Shown one piece after another: positions 7,109 to 13,722 of a DNA stretch of 17,170 nucleotides. The translations under genes were made by a program, and so were the position numbers. How positions within the stretch are numbered: position 1 is the first letter of the stretch; each line of letters begins with the position of its first letter. The notes under the pieces are model-generated. The model was not told the origin of the DNA and ran no database searches. It saw nothing but the letters and a program-made list of their open reading frames with translations. Origin of the DNA: Candidatus Moranbacteria bacterium CG_4_9_14_3_um_filter_45_14 (lineage in GTDB: Bacteria; Patescibacteriota; Minisyncoccia; Moranbacterales; UBA1568); assembly GCA_002790675.1 (NCBI GenBank), contig PFVP01000011.1:1-17170 (forward strand), written 5' to 3'.

Positions 7109-8407
7109 ATGGAAATTCTATCATCATCTCCGCACGATAATACTGATGTTCAAGAAGGAAGAAACACTCCTGCGTCGTGTACATCGAAGAAGCGGTGTCA
7201 CATATTCCCATTTTTCGTCATAGCAGTACTGTTCGGTTTTATAGGTGGGGTTGTTTCTCCTGTGATAACAACTTTCTATCGGGAACATAGGAATATACCT
7301 CTCTTGTCTCTTGCGACAAAAAGTGTTGTCAGTCAGCCTACTTCATCAAGTCTGAATATTGGAAATGATCTTATTCCTAGTCTTGTGGAGAGAAATTCGG
7401 CTGGTGTGGTGAGTATTGTCGTGAGTAAAGATATATCAAAATTGCGTAATTTTAGAGAGAGTCCGTTACAAGGGTTTCCATTTTTTACGCCGTTTAATAT
7501 TCCTCAAAAGAATGATCAAAACAGTAGTGATGCCACAGGGAAACAAAAAATTGGAAGCGGTTCAGGTTTTTTCGTTTCTGCCGATGGCTTGATTATTACC
7601 AATAAGCACGTGGTGACAGACGAGCAAGCCGATTATACCGTCATCGCAAATGGAGGAAAAGAATATTCCGCCACAGTGTTGGCACGTGATCCGAACAATG
7701 ATATTGCACTCCTCAAAATAGAGGGGAGCGATTTTCCGGCGCTGACGCTCGGAGATTCCGATATATTGAAAGTCGGTCAGACAGTCGTCGCTATCGGAAA
7801 TTCTCTGGGTGAATTCTCAGATTCAGTGACGAGTGGTATCATTTCCGGATTGAAACGCAATGTGTTTGCCGGATCACAACTCGGTATGCGGGAAGAACTG
7901 ACCGATATCATTCAGACGGATGCAGCGATCAATCCAGGGAACTCGGGTGGACCGCTCTTCGATATATCCGGTGATGTTATCGGTATCAATGTCGCTATGG
8001 CGCAGGGGGCTGAAAACATCGGATTCGCTCTTCCTATCAATGGAGTGAAACGTATCATAGAACAGGTACGTACGACAGGGAAGATATCCGTACCGTATAT
8101 CGGTGTCCGGTATGTTATTTTGAATGATGTCATCCAGAAGGAAAACAATCTCCCATACAATTATGGCGCACTCATACTCCGTGGGCAGACTATGACTGAC
8201 TTCGCTGTTATTCCAGGATCACCTGCCGATAAGGCCGGACTGACAGAGAACGATGTCATCTTGGAAATCAACGGCACGAAGATCGACGAGACGCATCTTC
8301 TCGGTACGGTCATCAATCAATACAATGTGGGAGATGAGCTAACGCTCAAAATCTGGCACAAAGGTGATATGAAGGATGTAAAAGTGACATTGAAGGAACG
8401 AAAATGA
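7109..8407 (+). CDS. DegP/HtrA-like serine protease with PDZ domain, membrane-anchored
   Basis: A trypsin-fold protease of the HtrA/Deg family, 432 residues from this start. There is a cytoplasmic tail, a membrane segment at about 32-54, and a protease domain with the full triad: H167 in TNKHVVTD, D198 in NNDIALLKI and S279 in NPGNSGGPL. A PDZ domain occupies about the last 110 residues (GSPADKAGLTENDVILEINGTKI). Such proteins degrade or hold misfolded envelope proteins. I chose ATG 7109; a TTG at 7058 overlapping the foldase stop would add 17 residues. ATG is favoured because it puts a normal short tail before the membrane segment and a TATAAC lies at 7073-7078. It follows the foldase gene and is closed by a terminator. 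Confidence 0.92.
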   Translation: MEILSSSPHDNTDVQEGRNTPASCTSKKRCHIFPFFVIAVLFGFIGGVVSPVITTFYREHRNIPLLSLATKSVVSQPTSSSLNIGNDLIPSLVERNSAGVVSIVVSKDISKLRNFRESPLQGFPFFTPFNIPQKNDQNSSDATGKQKIGSGSGFFVSADGLIITNKHVVTDEQADYTVIANGGKEYSATVLARDPNNDIALLKIEGSDFPALTLGDSDILKVGQTVVAIGNSLGEFSDSVTSGIISGLKRNVFAGSQLGMREELTDIIQTDAAINPGNSGGPLFDISGDVIGINVAMAQGAENIGFALPINGVKRIIEQVRTTGKISVPYIGVRYVILNDVIQKENNLPYNYGALILRGQTMTDFAVIPGSPADKAGLTENDVILEINGTKIDETHLLGTVINQYNVGDELTLKIWHKGDMKDVKVTLKERK

Positions 8408-8437
8408 TGCAGGATAAGTGATGTAAGATAATTGATA

Positions 8438-8465
8438 AAAAAGGGGCTTGATAAGGCCTTTTTTT
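8438..8465 (+). terminator. Rho-independent terminator after the protease gene
   Basis: A stem of about 10 pairs (including two G-T wobbles) runs from 8438-8447 against 8456-8465, with loop about ttgataag. The 3' arm ends in a seven-T run at 8459-8465. It lies 31 nt after the protease stop and separates the envelope operon from the next promoter. Confidence 0.6.
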
Positions 8466-8478
8466 ATTCATTAGAATA

Positions 8479-8487
8479 TGGTATAGT
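8479..8487 (+). promoter_or_regulatory. Extended -10 promoter
   Basis: TGGTATAGT at 8479-8487 is an extended -10 element; no good -35 is visible because the region upstream is the terminator T-run. The predicted start is at 8492-8494, at or within two bases of an ATG at 8492, so the first reading frame on this transcript could be leaderless. Confidence 0.45.
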
Positions 8488-8491
8488 GGAT

Positions 8492-8548
8492 ATGTTGAAG
8501 AATTTATTTATTGTGGTATTCGAGAATCGTGTCTCTGCTCTTCTATGA
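8492..8548 (+). CDS. Possible 18-codon leader peptide
   Basis: ATG at 8492 opens an 18-codon frame (MLKNLFIVVFENRVSALL) whose TGA at 8546-8548 overlaps the ATG of the next gene in the string ATGA (8545-8548). The downstream start has no Shine-Dalgarno and is preceded by a pyrimidine-rich stretch, so coupling through this overlap would explain its translation. The promoter lies directly upstream. Evidence is positional only. Confidence 0.35.
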   Translation: MLKNLFIVVFENRVSALL

Positions 8549-9306
8549 TATTTCATTTCACTATTTTTTTCTGGACGTTAATCTTTTCTTTGGGGCTTGA
8601 ATTCATCGCTCTCAATCCATTTTTTCCGACCTGGAACTGGTATATTTTTTCCATAGTGCCACTCCTCATCATTTCACTTATCGCCTGTCGCAAAGTCACC
8701 AAGCGCTTCACGGATGTATTTCTTCCGGGACTACTCTCGCTCACAGCACCGACACTTCTTTCTCTCATCGATTCCTCATCGCAACGCCAGGCATTCGTTT
8801 TTTTGAGCGCGCTGATGTATTACTTCGCACTTCTCGGGTTGTATCGGCTGGGTCATGCACCCAGAGATAAGACAGCGCAGGTTTTTTTGAATACCGCTTC
8901 CGTCGCTGCATTGTTTTTTTACTACACAGGGATTTTCGGTTTCTATCTGAATTTTTCTTTCCCTCTCTGGGGACTGATGATCCTGTATTTTTTGGGAACA
9001 GCGTTGACAAGTTACAAGACGTTCGTGAGCGTCGGGCGTGAAAGTATGGAGAAGCGACGTCTCATACTTTATAGTGCGTTGCTTGGATTGTTTATGAGCG
9101 AGATGGCGTGGGTGATGAGTTTTTGGCCATTCGGATATCTCACGGCCGGTGTTTTGGGTCTTATTTTTTTCTTTCTCTTGTGGGATATTTCTTTCGATGC
9201 GTTCCATCAGGTATTGTCATTGAGAAGAGCCGTGTTGAGAATTCTCTTTTTCTTTGTCCTGATCGGCATCTTACTTTACAGTACGCCATGGCATATCTTG
9301 GTGTAG
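8545..9306 (+). CDS. Polytopic membrane protein, unknown function
   Basis: This 253-residue protein is highly hydrophobic, with about eight likely membrane spans separated by short basic loops (for example ACRKVTKRF near 48-56 and ESMEKRRLI near 166-174). Charged residues in the spans are rare, and I see no catalytic motif or transporter signature. It may belong to the DUF5656-like membrane proteins seen in Patescibacteria, but I am not sure. It lies between an active HtrA-like protease and its inactive homologue, behind its own promoter, with 91 nt before the pseudoprotease gene. That setting suggests a role in the envelope, perhaps as partner of the pseudoprotease. The start ATG overlaps the stop of a short upstream frame. 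Confidence 0.75.
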   Translation: MIFHFTIFFWTLIFSLGLEFIALNPFFPTWNWYIFSIVPLLIISLIACRKVTKRFTDVFLPGLLSLTAPTLLSLIDSSSQRQAFVFLSALMYYFALLGLYRLGHAPRDKTAQVFLNTASVAALFFYYTGIFGFYLNFSFPLWGLMILYFLGTALTSYKTFVSVGRESMEKRRLILYSALLGLFMSEMAWVMSFWPFGYLTAGVLGLIFFFLLWDISFDAFHQVLSLRRAVLRILFFFVLIGILLYSTPWHILV

Positions 9307-9343
9307 AAGAAATGTCGGATAGGCTCAAATATCGCTGTTTGGG

Positions 9344-9372
9344 TTGCAAATGAGGATGAAATATGATATGAA
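9344..9372 (+). promoter_or_regulatory. Promoter candidate for the pseudoprotease gene
   Basis: TTGCAA at 9344-9349, a 17-nt spacer, then TATGAA at 9367-9372 with TG at 9364-9365 (extended -10, TGATATGAA). The predicted start is near 9379, about 19 nt before the ATG at 9398. Confidence 0.4.
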
Positions 9373-9397
9373 TGAAGACATTCTAATGAAATAATAT

Positions 9398-10552
9398 ATG
9401 TTTCTGAAATATATCAAAAAGCTCTTTGTCATCGTTCTGATAGTCGTTAGCATCGTGATTCTCGGAGGCGTCGGAGGCGTACTCATAAGCGCTTATATAC
9501 CGAATATGACTTCCATACCTGCGCTGAAGGATTTCGGAGTTTTCAAAAAGCTCACCGAACGGGTTACTATCATAAACAAGACTGAACAGGTGGTCATACG
9601 CGAAGATGACTCTGTGGAAAAAATCGCATCTCAGCCTGCGACAGCTGTTGTCAATATCGTGGTATCCACTGATGATACCAAGGTCGTGAAAACGGAGGCG
9701 ACAACGATGACTGGGGTACTTCTGACGAATGATGGTCTGATTGCGACGTATAGCGAAATACCGTTCACTGGTATAGGATTTCGTTATGAAGTGCTTTTGT
9801 TCGATGGCACGAGTCACAGAGCGGATTTTTTCGGATACGACGCATTCACCAATCTTCTTTTCCTCCGTCTGAATGATGGAACGAATACACCGTCTATCGC
9901 TTTCGCGAATTCTGATGACGCCCGTGTCGGAAAGAAATTGATTGCTCTCGGTAATTCTTTCGCGGAATATCAGAACCGTCTTTCAGTCGGGATACTGAGA
10001 AATATCAACCATACTTTCAGTCTCTCCGGGAAAACAGTGTCTTCATCTGAAAAATTGGAAGGTGTTTTCGAGGTGGACTTCGATGTTTCGAAGGATTTCA
10101 TCGGTGGCTCAGTTATCGGATTCAATGGAGAGATGGTCGGACTTATCGGAGCTCTGACTATTGATAACGTCACGCATATATTCCTCATTCCTTCCAACGT
10201 TGTTCGTGAATCACTCAGTCGAGCGACAGAAGGAACACTTTCAAAACGCCCGATGCTGGGTATTTACTATCTCTCTCTCACCAAGACGCTCGCTTTGAAA
10301 ATGAATGTACCTCGTGATCATGGAGCACTCATCTATTCGTCTTCCGGGAAGACGGGGCTGGCTCTTCTTGCCGACTCGAGTGCTATGAAAGCAGGTTTGC
10401 AGGTCGGAGATATCATCGAATCGATGGACGGTACGGAAATCACTCCAGAAAATCCTTTGTCGCTTCTTCTCAGTCGGCATAACAGCGGTGACGCGATAGA
10501 TCTGCTCATTCTCCGTGGTGGAGAAGAGAAAAAAGTGAAGGTACAGTTATAA
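9398..10552 (+). CDS. HtrA-fold pseudoprotease with PDZ domain, membrane-anchored
   Basis: A 384-residue protein with the same architecture as the DegP-like protease at 7109: basic N-terminus, membrane segment at about 8-32, trypsin-like beta-barrel domain, C-terminal PDZ (AMKAGLQVGDIIESMDGTEI). All three catalytic positions are changed. GLIITNKHVV becomes GLIATYSEIP (His to E120), NNDIALL becomes FTNLLFL (Asp to N152), and NPGNSGGPL becomes SKDFIGGSV (Ser to I235). The GG after the serine position and the fold-forming strands remain, and the frame is intact, so this is a maintained non-enzyme, not a decaying gene. Such proteins can act as chaperones, peptide sensors or partners of an active homologue. 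ProRS starts 21 nt downstream across a T-rich spacer. Confidence 0.85.
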   Translation: MFLKYIKKLFVIVLIVVSIVILGGVGGVLISAYIPNMTSIPALKDFGVFKKLTERVTIINKTEQVVIREDDSVEKIASQPATAVVNIVVSTDDTKVVKTEATTMTGVLLTNDGLIATYSEIPFTGIGFRYEVLLFDGTSHRADFFGYDAFTNLLFLRLNDGTNTPSIAFANSDDARVGKKLIALGNSFAEYQNRLSVGILRNINHTFSLSGKTVSSSEKLEGVFEVDFDVSKDFIGGSVIGFNGEMVGLIGALTIDNVTHIFLIPSNVVRESLSRATEGTLSKRPMLGIYYLSLTKTLALKMNVPRDHGALIYSSSGKTGLALLADSSAMKAGLQVGDIIESMDGTEITPENPLSLLLSRHNSGDAIDLLILRGGEEKKVKVQL

Positions 10553-10573
10553 AACAGATTTTTTTATTATTTT

Positions 10574-11809
10574 ATGCGACAAACACAATTGTTCATTCGA
10601 ACGAAAAAAGACGCCCCGAAAGATGAAGTGAGTAGGAACGCACAGCTCCTCATCCGTGCTGGTTTCATCCACAAAGAAATGGCAGGTGTGTATTCGTTTC
10701 TGCCTCTAGGATTGCGTACGCTTAATAAAATAATACAAGTGATTCGTGAAGAGATGAATGCCGTCGGTGGGCAGGAGGTGCTTCTTGCTTCTCTCCAAGA
10801 CAAAGAACCCTGGGAAAAAACCGATCGTTGGGATGATGAGAAAGTAGGTGTGTGGTTCAAGACAAAATTGAAAAACGGTACCGATCTCGGGCTTGCAGTG
10901 ACACACGAAGAACCGATGACGAGAATGATGACTCAACATATCAGTTCTTACCGTGATCTCCCGGCGTTGACGTATCATTTCCAAACGAAGTTTCGTAACG
11001 AAACCCGTGCCAAGTCGGGTATTATGCGGATGCGCGAATTTTTGATGAAAGATCTCTATTCTTTTGCCCGTACACAGGAGGAGCATGATACGCTCTATGC
11101 TTCTCTGAAGGAGGCATACAAAAAAGTTTTCAAGCGGGTGGGTTTGGGAGAAGTGACCTATCCGACATTCGCATCAGGAGGGATGTTCAGTAAATACTCT
11201 GAAGAATTTCAAACCGTGAGTGACGCCGGAGAAGATATCATCTATGTCGATGAGGCAAGTGGTCAGGCACTGAATACCGAAGTATTGAATGATGAAGTGT
11301 TGAATGATCTCGGGTTGAAACGAGAAAATCTTGTTGAGAAAAAATCGATCGAGGTAGGAAATATTTTCAGTCTCGGAACGAAATTCTCTTCGCCTTTGGG
11401 ATTGACATATAAGAATGAAAAAGGAGAATCACTCCCGGTGATTATGGGCAGTTATGGTATTGGCCCGGCTCGTGTGATGGGAACGATCGTGGAGATATTG
11501 TCAGATGAAAACGGTCTCGTATGGCCGGAATCCGTTGCTCCATTCCGTGTCCATCTTCTTTCACTGAATGCCGACGAGAAAGCGGAGGAAATCTATACTG
11601 CTTTGTCCGGAGCCGGCATAGAAGTCTTGTATGATGATCGTGATATGTCGGCAGGGGAAAAATTCACCGAAAGTGATCTCCTCGGTATACCGTATCGGGT
11701 GGTTGTCGGGAAGCGTTCGCTCGTATCAGGCAAGGCAGAGGTGAAGAAACGCACGGAGAATGAATCGCAAGAAATAGCCTTTGATGATCTGATATCATTT
11801 TTTAAGTAA
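10574..11809 (+). CDS. proS: Prolyl-tRNA synthetase, short form without editing domain
   Basis: Class II aminoacyl-tRNA synthetase that charges tRNA-Pro, 411 residues against about 570 for the usual bacterial form. Motif 1 region is AGVYSFLPLGLRTLNKI, motif 2 is KFRNETRAKSGIMRMREFLMKDLYSF in two halves around the loop, and motif 3 is MGSYGIGPARVMGTI. The anticodon-binding domain covers about the last 95 residues (PFRVHLLSLN to LLGIPYRVVVGKRSL). The INS editing domain, normally between EEFQ..SGED and EVGNIF, is absent: GEDIIYVDEASGQALNTEVL is followed within about 20 residues by EKKSIEVGNIFSLGTKF. At that junction lies a tandem 15-bp duplication (EVLND twice). Without INS it cannot clear Ala-tRNA-Pro in cis. 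UMP kinase follows 14 nt later. Confidence 0.95.
   Translation: MRQTQLFIRTKKDAPKDEVSRNAQLLIRAGFIHKEMAGVYSFLPLGLRTLNKIIQVIREEMNAVGGQEVLLASLQDKEPWEKTDRWDDEKVGVWFKTKLKNGTDLGLAVTHEEPMTRMMTQHISSYRDLPALTYHFQTKFRNETRAKSGIMRMREFLMKDLYSFARTQEEHDTLYASLKEAYKKVFKRVGLGEVTYPTFASGGMFSKYSEEFQTVSDAGEDIIYVDEASGQALNTEVLNDEVLNDLGLKRENLVEKKSIEVGNIFSLGTKFSSPLGLTYKNEKGESLPVIMGSYGIGPARVMGTIVEILSDENGLVWPESVAPFRVHLLSLNADEKAEEIYTALSGAGIEVLYDDRDMSAGEKFTESDLLGIPYRVVVGKRSLVSGKAEVKKRTENESQEIAFDDLISFFK
11279..11308 (+). repeat. Tandem 15-bp duplication inside proS
   Basis: Two adjacent 15-bp units, gaagtattgaatgat and gaagtgttgaatgat, differ at one base and encode EVLND twice (residues 236-245). They sit where the editing domain is inserted in full-length bacterial ProRS. 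The unit is a multiple of three, so copy-number change would keep the frame. Confidence 0.7.
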
Positions 11810-11823
11810 GAAAAAGAGTGCCT

Positions 11824-12534
11824 ATGAACAAAGCGTATTCCAAAAAAGAACGCATTATTATCTCGCTTGGTGGATCACTCCTCGTACCGGAGGGGATCGA
11901 CGCTGAGTTCATCGGCAATTTCAAGAAATTCGTGGTGTCTCATATCAAGAAGGGATACCGTTTTATTCTGGTAACCGGCGGTGGGAGGATCGCCAGACAG
12001 TATATCGATGTGGCTGGGCAGATCACCAAGATCACCGATGAAGACCGCGATTGGTTGGGGATTCACGCTACCCGTATGAATGCACATCTGGTGCGTACTG
12101 TTTTCCGTGAGTATGCGCATCCGCGTATCAACACCAACCCACATGATCTCGAAGATTTCTATGCAGCGCCGGAAGCGATTCTCGTGGCTGCAGGGTGGCG
12201 TCCTGGATTTTCGACGGACTTCGATGCTGTCGTGATGGGGAAATACCTCGACGTGAATCGTATCATCAATCTTTCGAATATCGAACGTGTGTACAACAAA
12301 GACCCGCGGGCACACGCTGATGCCGTACCTTTCGACCGTATGACTTGGAGAGAATTTCACAAAATCGTTGGCAAGAAATGGAACCCCGGAATGAATGTTC
12401 CTTTCGATCCTATCGCATCCGAAATGGCAGAGAAGGAAGGTATGGAAGTGGCCGTGATGAATGGGGGCGATATGAAGAACGTGGCCAATTATATCGCAGG
12501 CAAGAAATTCATCGGTACATTGATCAGGGGCTAG
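11824..12534 (+). CDS. pyrH: UMP kinase, archaeal-type
   Basis: Amino-acid-kinase-fold enzyme that phosphorylates UMP to UDP for pyrimidine nucleotide synthesis, 236 residues. Motifs: IIISLGGSLLVPEGIDAEFI (phosphate-binding Gly-Gly at 16-17), VTGGGRIARQYI (50-61), LGIHATRMNAHLV, GWRPGFSTDFDAVV and YNKDP. The wording of these motifs matches archaeal-type UMP kinase more than the classic bacterial PyrH (LKLSGEAL, VVIGGGNIFRG). I start at ATG 11824, which has AGAG 6 nt upstream; a GTG at 11818 would add two residues. It lies 14 nt after proS, so the two are likely co-transcribed. A different amino-acid kinase is possible but less likely. Confidence 0.82.
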   Translation: MNKAYSKKERIIISLGGSLLVPEGIDAEFIGNFKKFVVSHIKKGYRFILVTGGGRIARQYIDVAGQITKITDEDRDWLGIHATRMNAHLVRTVFREYAHPRINTNPHDLEDFYAAPEAILVAAGWRPGFSTDFDAVVMGKYLDVNRIINLSNIERVYNKDPRAHADAVPFDRMTWREFHKIVGKKWNPGMNVPFDPIASEMAEKEGMEVAVMNGGDMKNVANYIAGKKFIGTLIRG

Positions 12535-12768
12535 TTGTAAGAATCAACAACATTGTTGAGAGACTCCTTTGTATTATGTTCCTTTCAGTTTTCTTTTGGG
12601 AGACTTGTTTCCCCAAAGCGGGCATGGTTTTTTGCTTCAAGAGCAAAAAGAGCGAAGGGGAAACAGGAGTGAGTGAAACGGCTGGTGAAGCGAGTGTGCT
12701 CTCAAAAGAAAATTGGAAGGAACAATTATAAACAACGCTCTAGAATCTAACAGATTAGCCTCTCTTCT
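12535..12768. other. 234-nt intergenic stretch with two inverted repeats
   Basis: Between pyrH and ispH. A perfect 7-bp inverted repeat (tcaacaa / ttgttga, 12544-12559) starts shortly after the pyrH stop but is followed by no T-run. The nested stem-loop at 12606-12665 is listed separately. I see no clear promoter for ispH; TAGAAT at 12741-12746 has no matching -35. The ispH ATG is preceded by a pyrimidine-rich stretch and no Shine-Dalgarno. Confidence 0.5.
12606..12665. repeat. Nested long stem-loop between pyrH and ispH
   Basis: An outer perfect 9-bp stem (tgtttcccc, 12606-12614, against ggggaaaca, 12657-12665) encloses an inner stem (ttttttgct, 12628-12636, against agcaaaaag, 12642-12650; eight pairs plus one G-T) with loop tcaag. 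It is 60 nt in all. No T-run follows on either strand, so it is not a plain terminator. It could be a structured RNA, an mRNA stabiliser or a processing site. Confidence 0.45.
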
Positions 12769-13722
12769 ATGCATACCGTCAAGAAACTTTTGCTGGCTAC
12801 ACCGCGAGGATTCTGTGCGGGTGTGACACGGGCGGTGAAAGCCGTTCTCGACACCCTGCAGATTTTTGGTGCTCCCGTCTATGTGAAGCATGAAATCGTC
12901 CATAATAAGCACGTGGTGGAAGATCTTGAATCCAAAGGGATAATCACCATCGAAAGTCTCGGAGAGGCTCCAGAAGGGGCCGTGGTGGTGTTTTCAGCCC
13001 ACGGATCGATACCAGAGCACTATAGAGAGGCTCAGAAGCGTCATATACGGCTTATCGACGCCACTTGTCCTTTGGTGACCAAGGTTCATCTCGAGGTAGG
13101 CCGTTTTCTCAAAGAAGGATATAAAATAGTCTATATCGGACACCGAGGACACATTGAGGGTTTGGGAGTCTTGGGGGAGGCGACTTCTGAATCCATCCCG
13201 CTTGTGGAAACGACTGAGGACGTTTCGAAACTCGAAATCGGTAATCCGGAAAAATTGGTGTATCTCACACAGACGACACTTTCTATCGACGACACAGCGG
13301 TAGTCATAAAAGCTCTCAAAAAAAAGTATCCTCAGATTATCGCCCCGCCCCTTTCTGATATTTGTTTTGCCACGACCAATCGCCAAGAAGCCGTGAAAGC
13401 GCTCGCGAAGGCATCGGATCTCGTTTTGGTCCTCGGATCAAAAAATTCTTCGAATTCTACTCGGTTGATGGAGACCGCTCGTATGGAAGGGACAGAAGCG
13501 TATCTGATCGATGATGTGACGGAAATTGATTCCCTTTGGTTGGAACAGAAAGAAACAGTCGGTGTGAGTGCTGGAGCGAGTGCACCGGAGAAACTCGTTC
13601 AAGGGGTGGTGGAATATTTCAAATCGCAAGGTGTCATAGCGAAAGACTTCATCGTTGGATCTGAATCGATACAGTTTGCAGAACCACTCGAGCTTATGCA
13701 ACTCAAGAGAGAACAAAAATGA
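12769..13722 (+). CDS. ispH: 4-hydroxy-3-methylbut-2-enyl diphosphate reductase (IspH/LytB)
   Basis: Last enzyme of the MEP isoprenoid pathway: reduces HMBPP to IPP and DMAPP with a [4Fe-4S] cluster, cytosolic. The three cluster cysteines are C16 (RGFCAGV), C100 (DATCPLV) and C199 (DICFATTNRQ), close to their positions in the E. coli enzyme. Substrate and proton-transfer residues are visible: H41 (KHEIVHNKHV), H78 (SAHGSIP), and H128/E130 in GHIEG. The C-terminal SAGASAPEKLV motif is intact. Length of 317 is normal. The stop overlaps the next start in ATGA, so glycosyltransferase translation is probably coupled. The product supports synthesis of polyprenyl carriers, which fits a glycosyltransferase partner. 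No other MEP gene is in the window. Confidence 0.96.
   Translation: MHTVKKLLLATPRGFCAGVTRAVKAVLDTLQIFGAPVYVKHEIVHNKHVVEDLESKGIITIESLGEAPEGAVVVFSAHGSIPEHYREAQKRHIRLIDATCPLVTKVHLEVGRFLKEGYKIVYIGHRGHIEGLGVLGEATSESIPLVETTEDVSKLEIGNPEKLVYLTQTTLSIDDTAVVIKALKKKYPQIIAPPLSDICFATTNRQEAVKALAKASDLVLVLGSKNSSNSTRLMETARMEGTEAYLIDDVTEIDSLWLEQKETVGVSAGASAPEKLVQGVVEYFKSQGVIAKDFIVGSESIQFAEPLELMQLKREQK

Noticed and set aside
12628..12650. Terminator or CRISPR-like repeat at the inner stem
   Set aside because: There is a single copy, no spacer array and no trailing T-run.
12576..12731. 51-codon open frame between pyrH and ispH
   Set aside because: It overlaps the nested stem-loop, has no Shine-Dalgarno or promoter, and its composition (Cys/Phe-rich start, Ser/Glu/Lys-rich end) gives no recognisable protein. 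The inverted repeat explains the sequence better.
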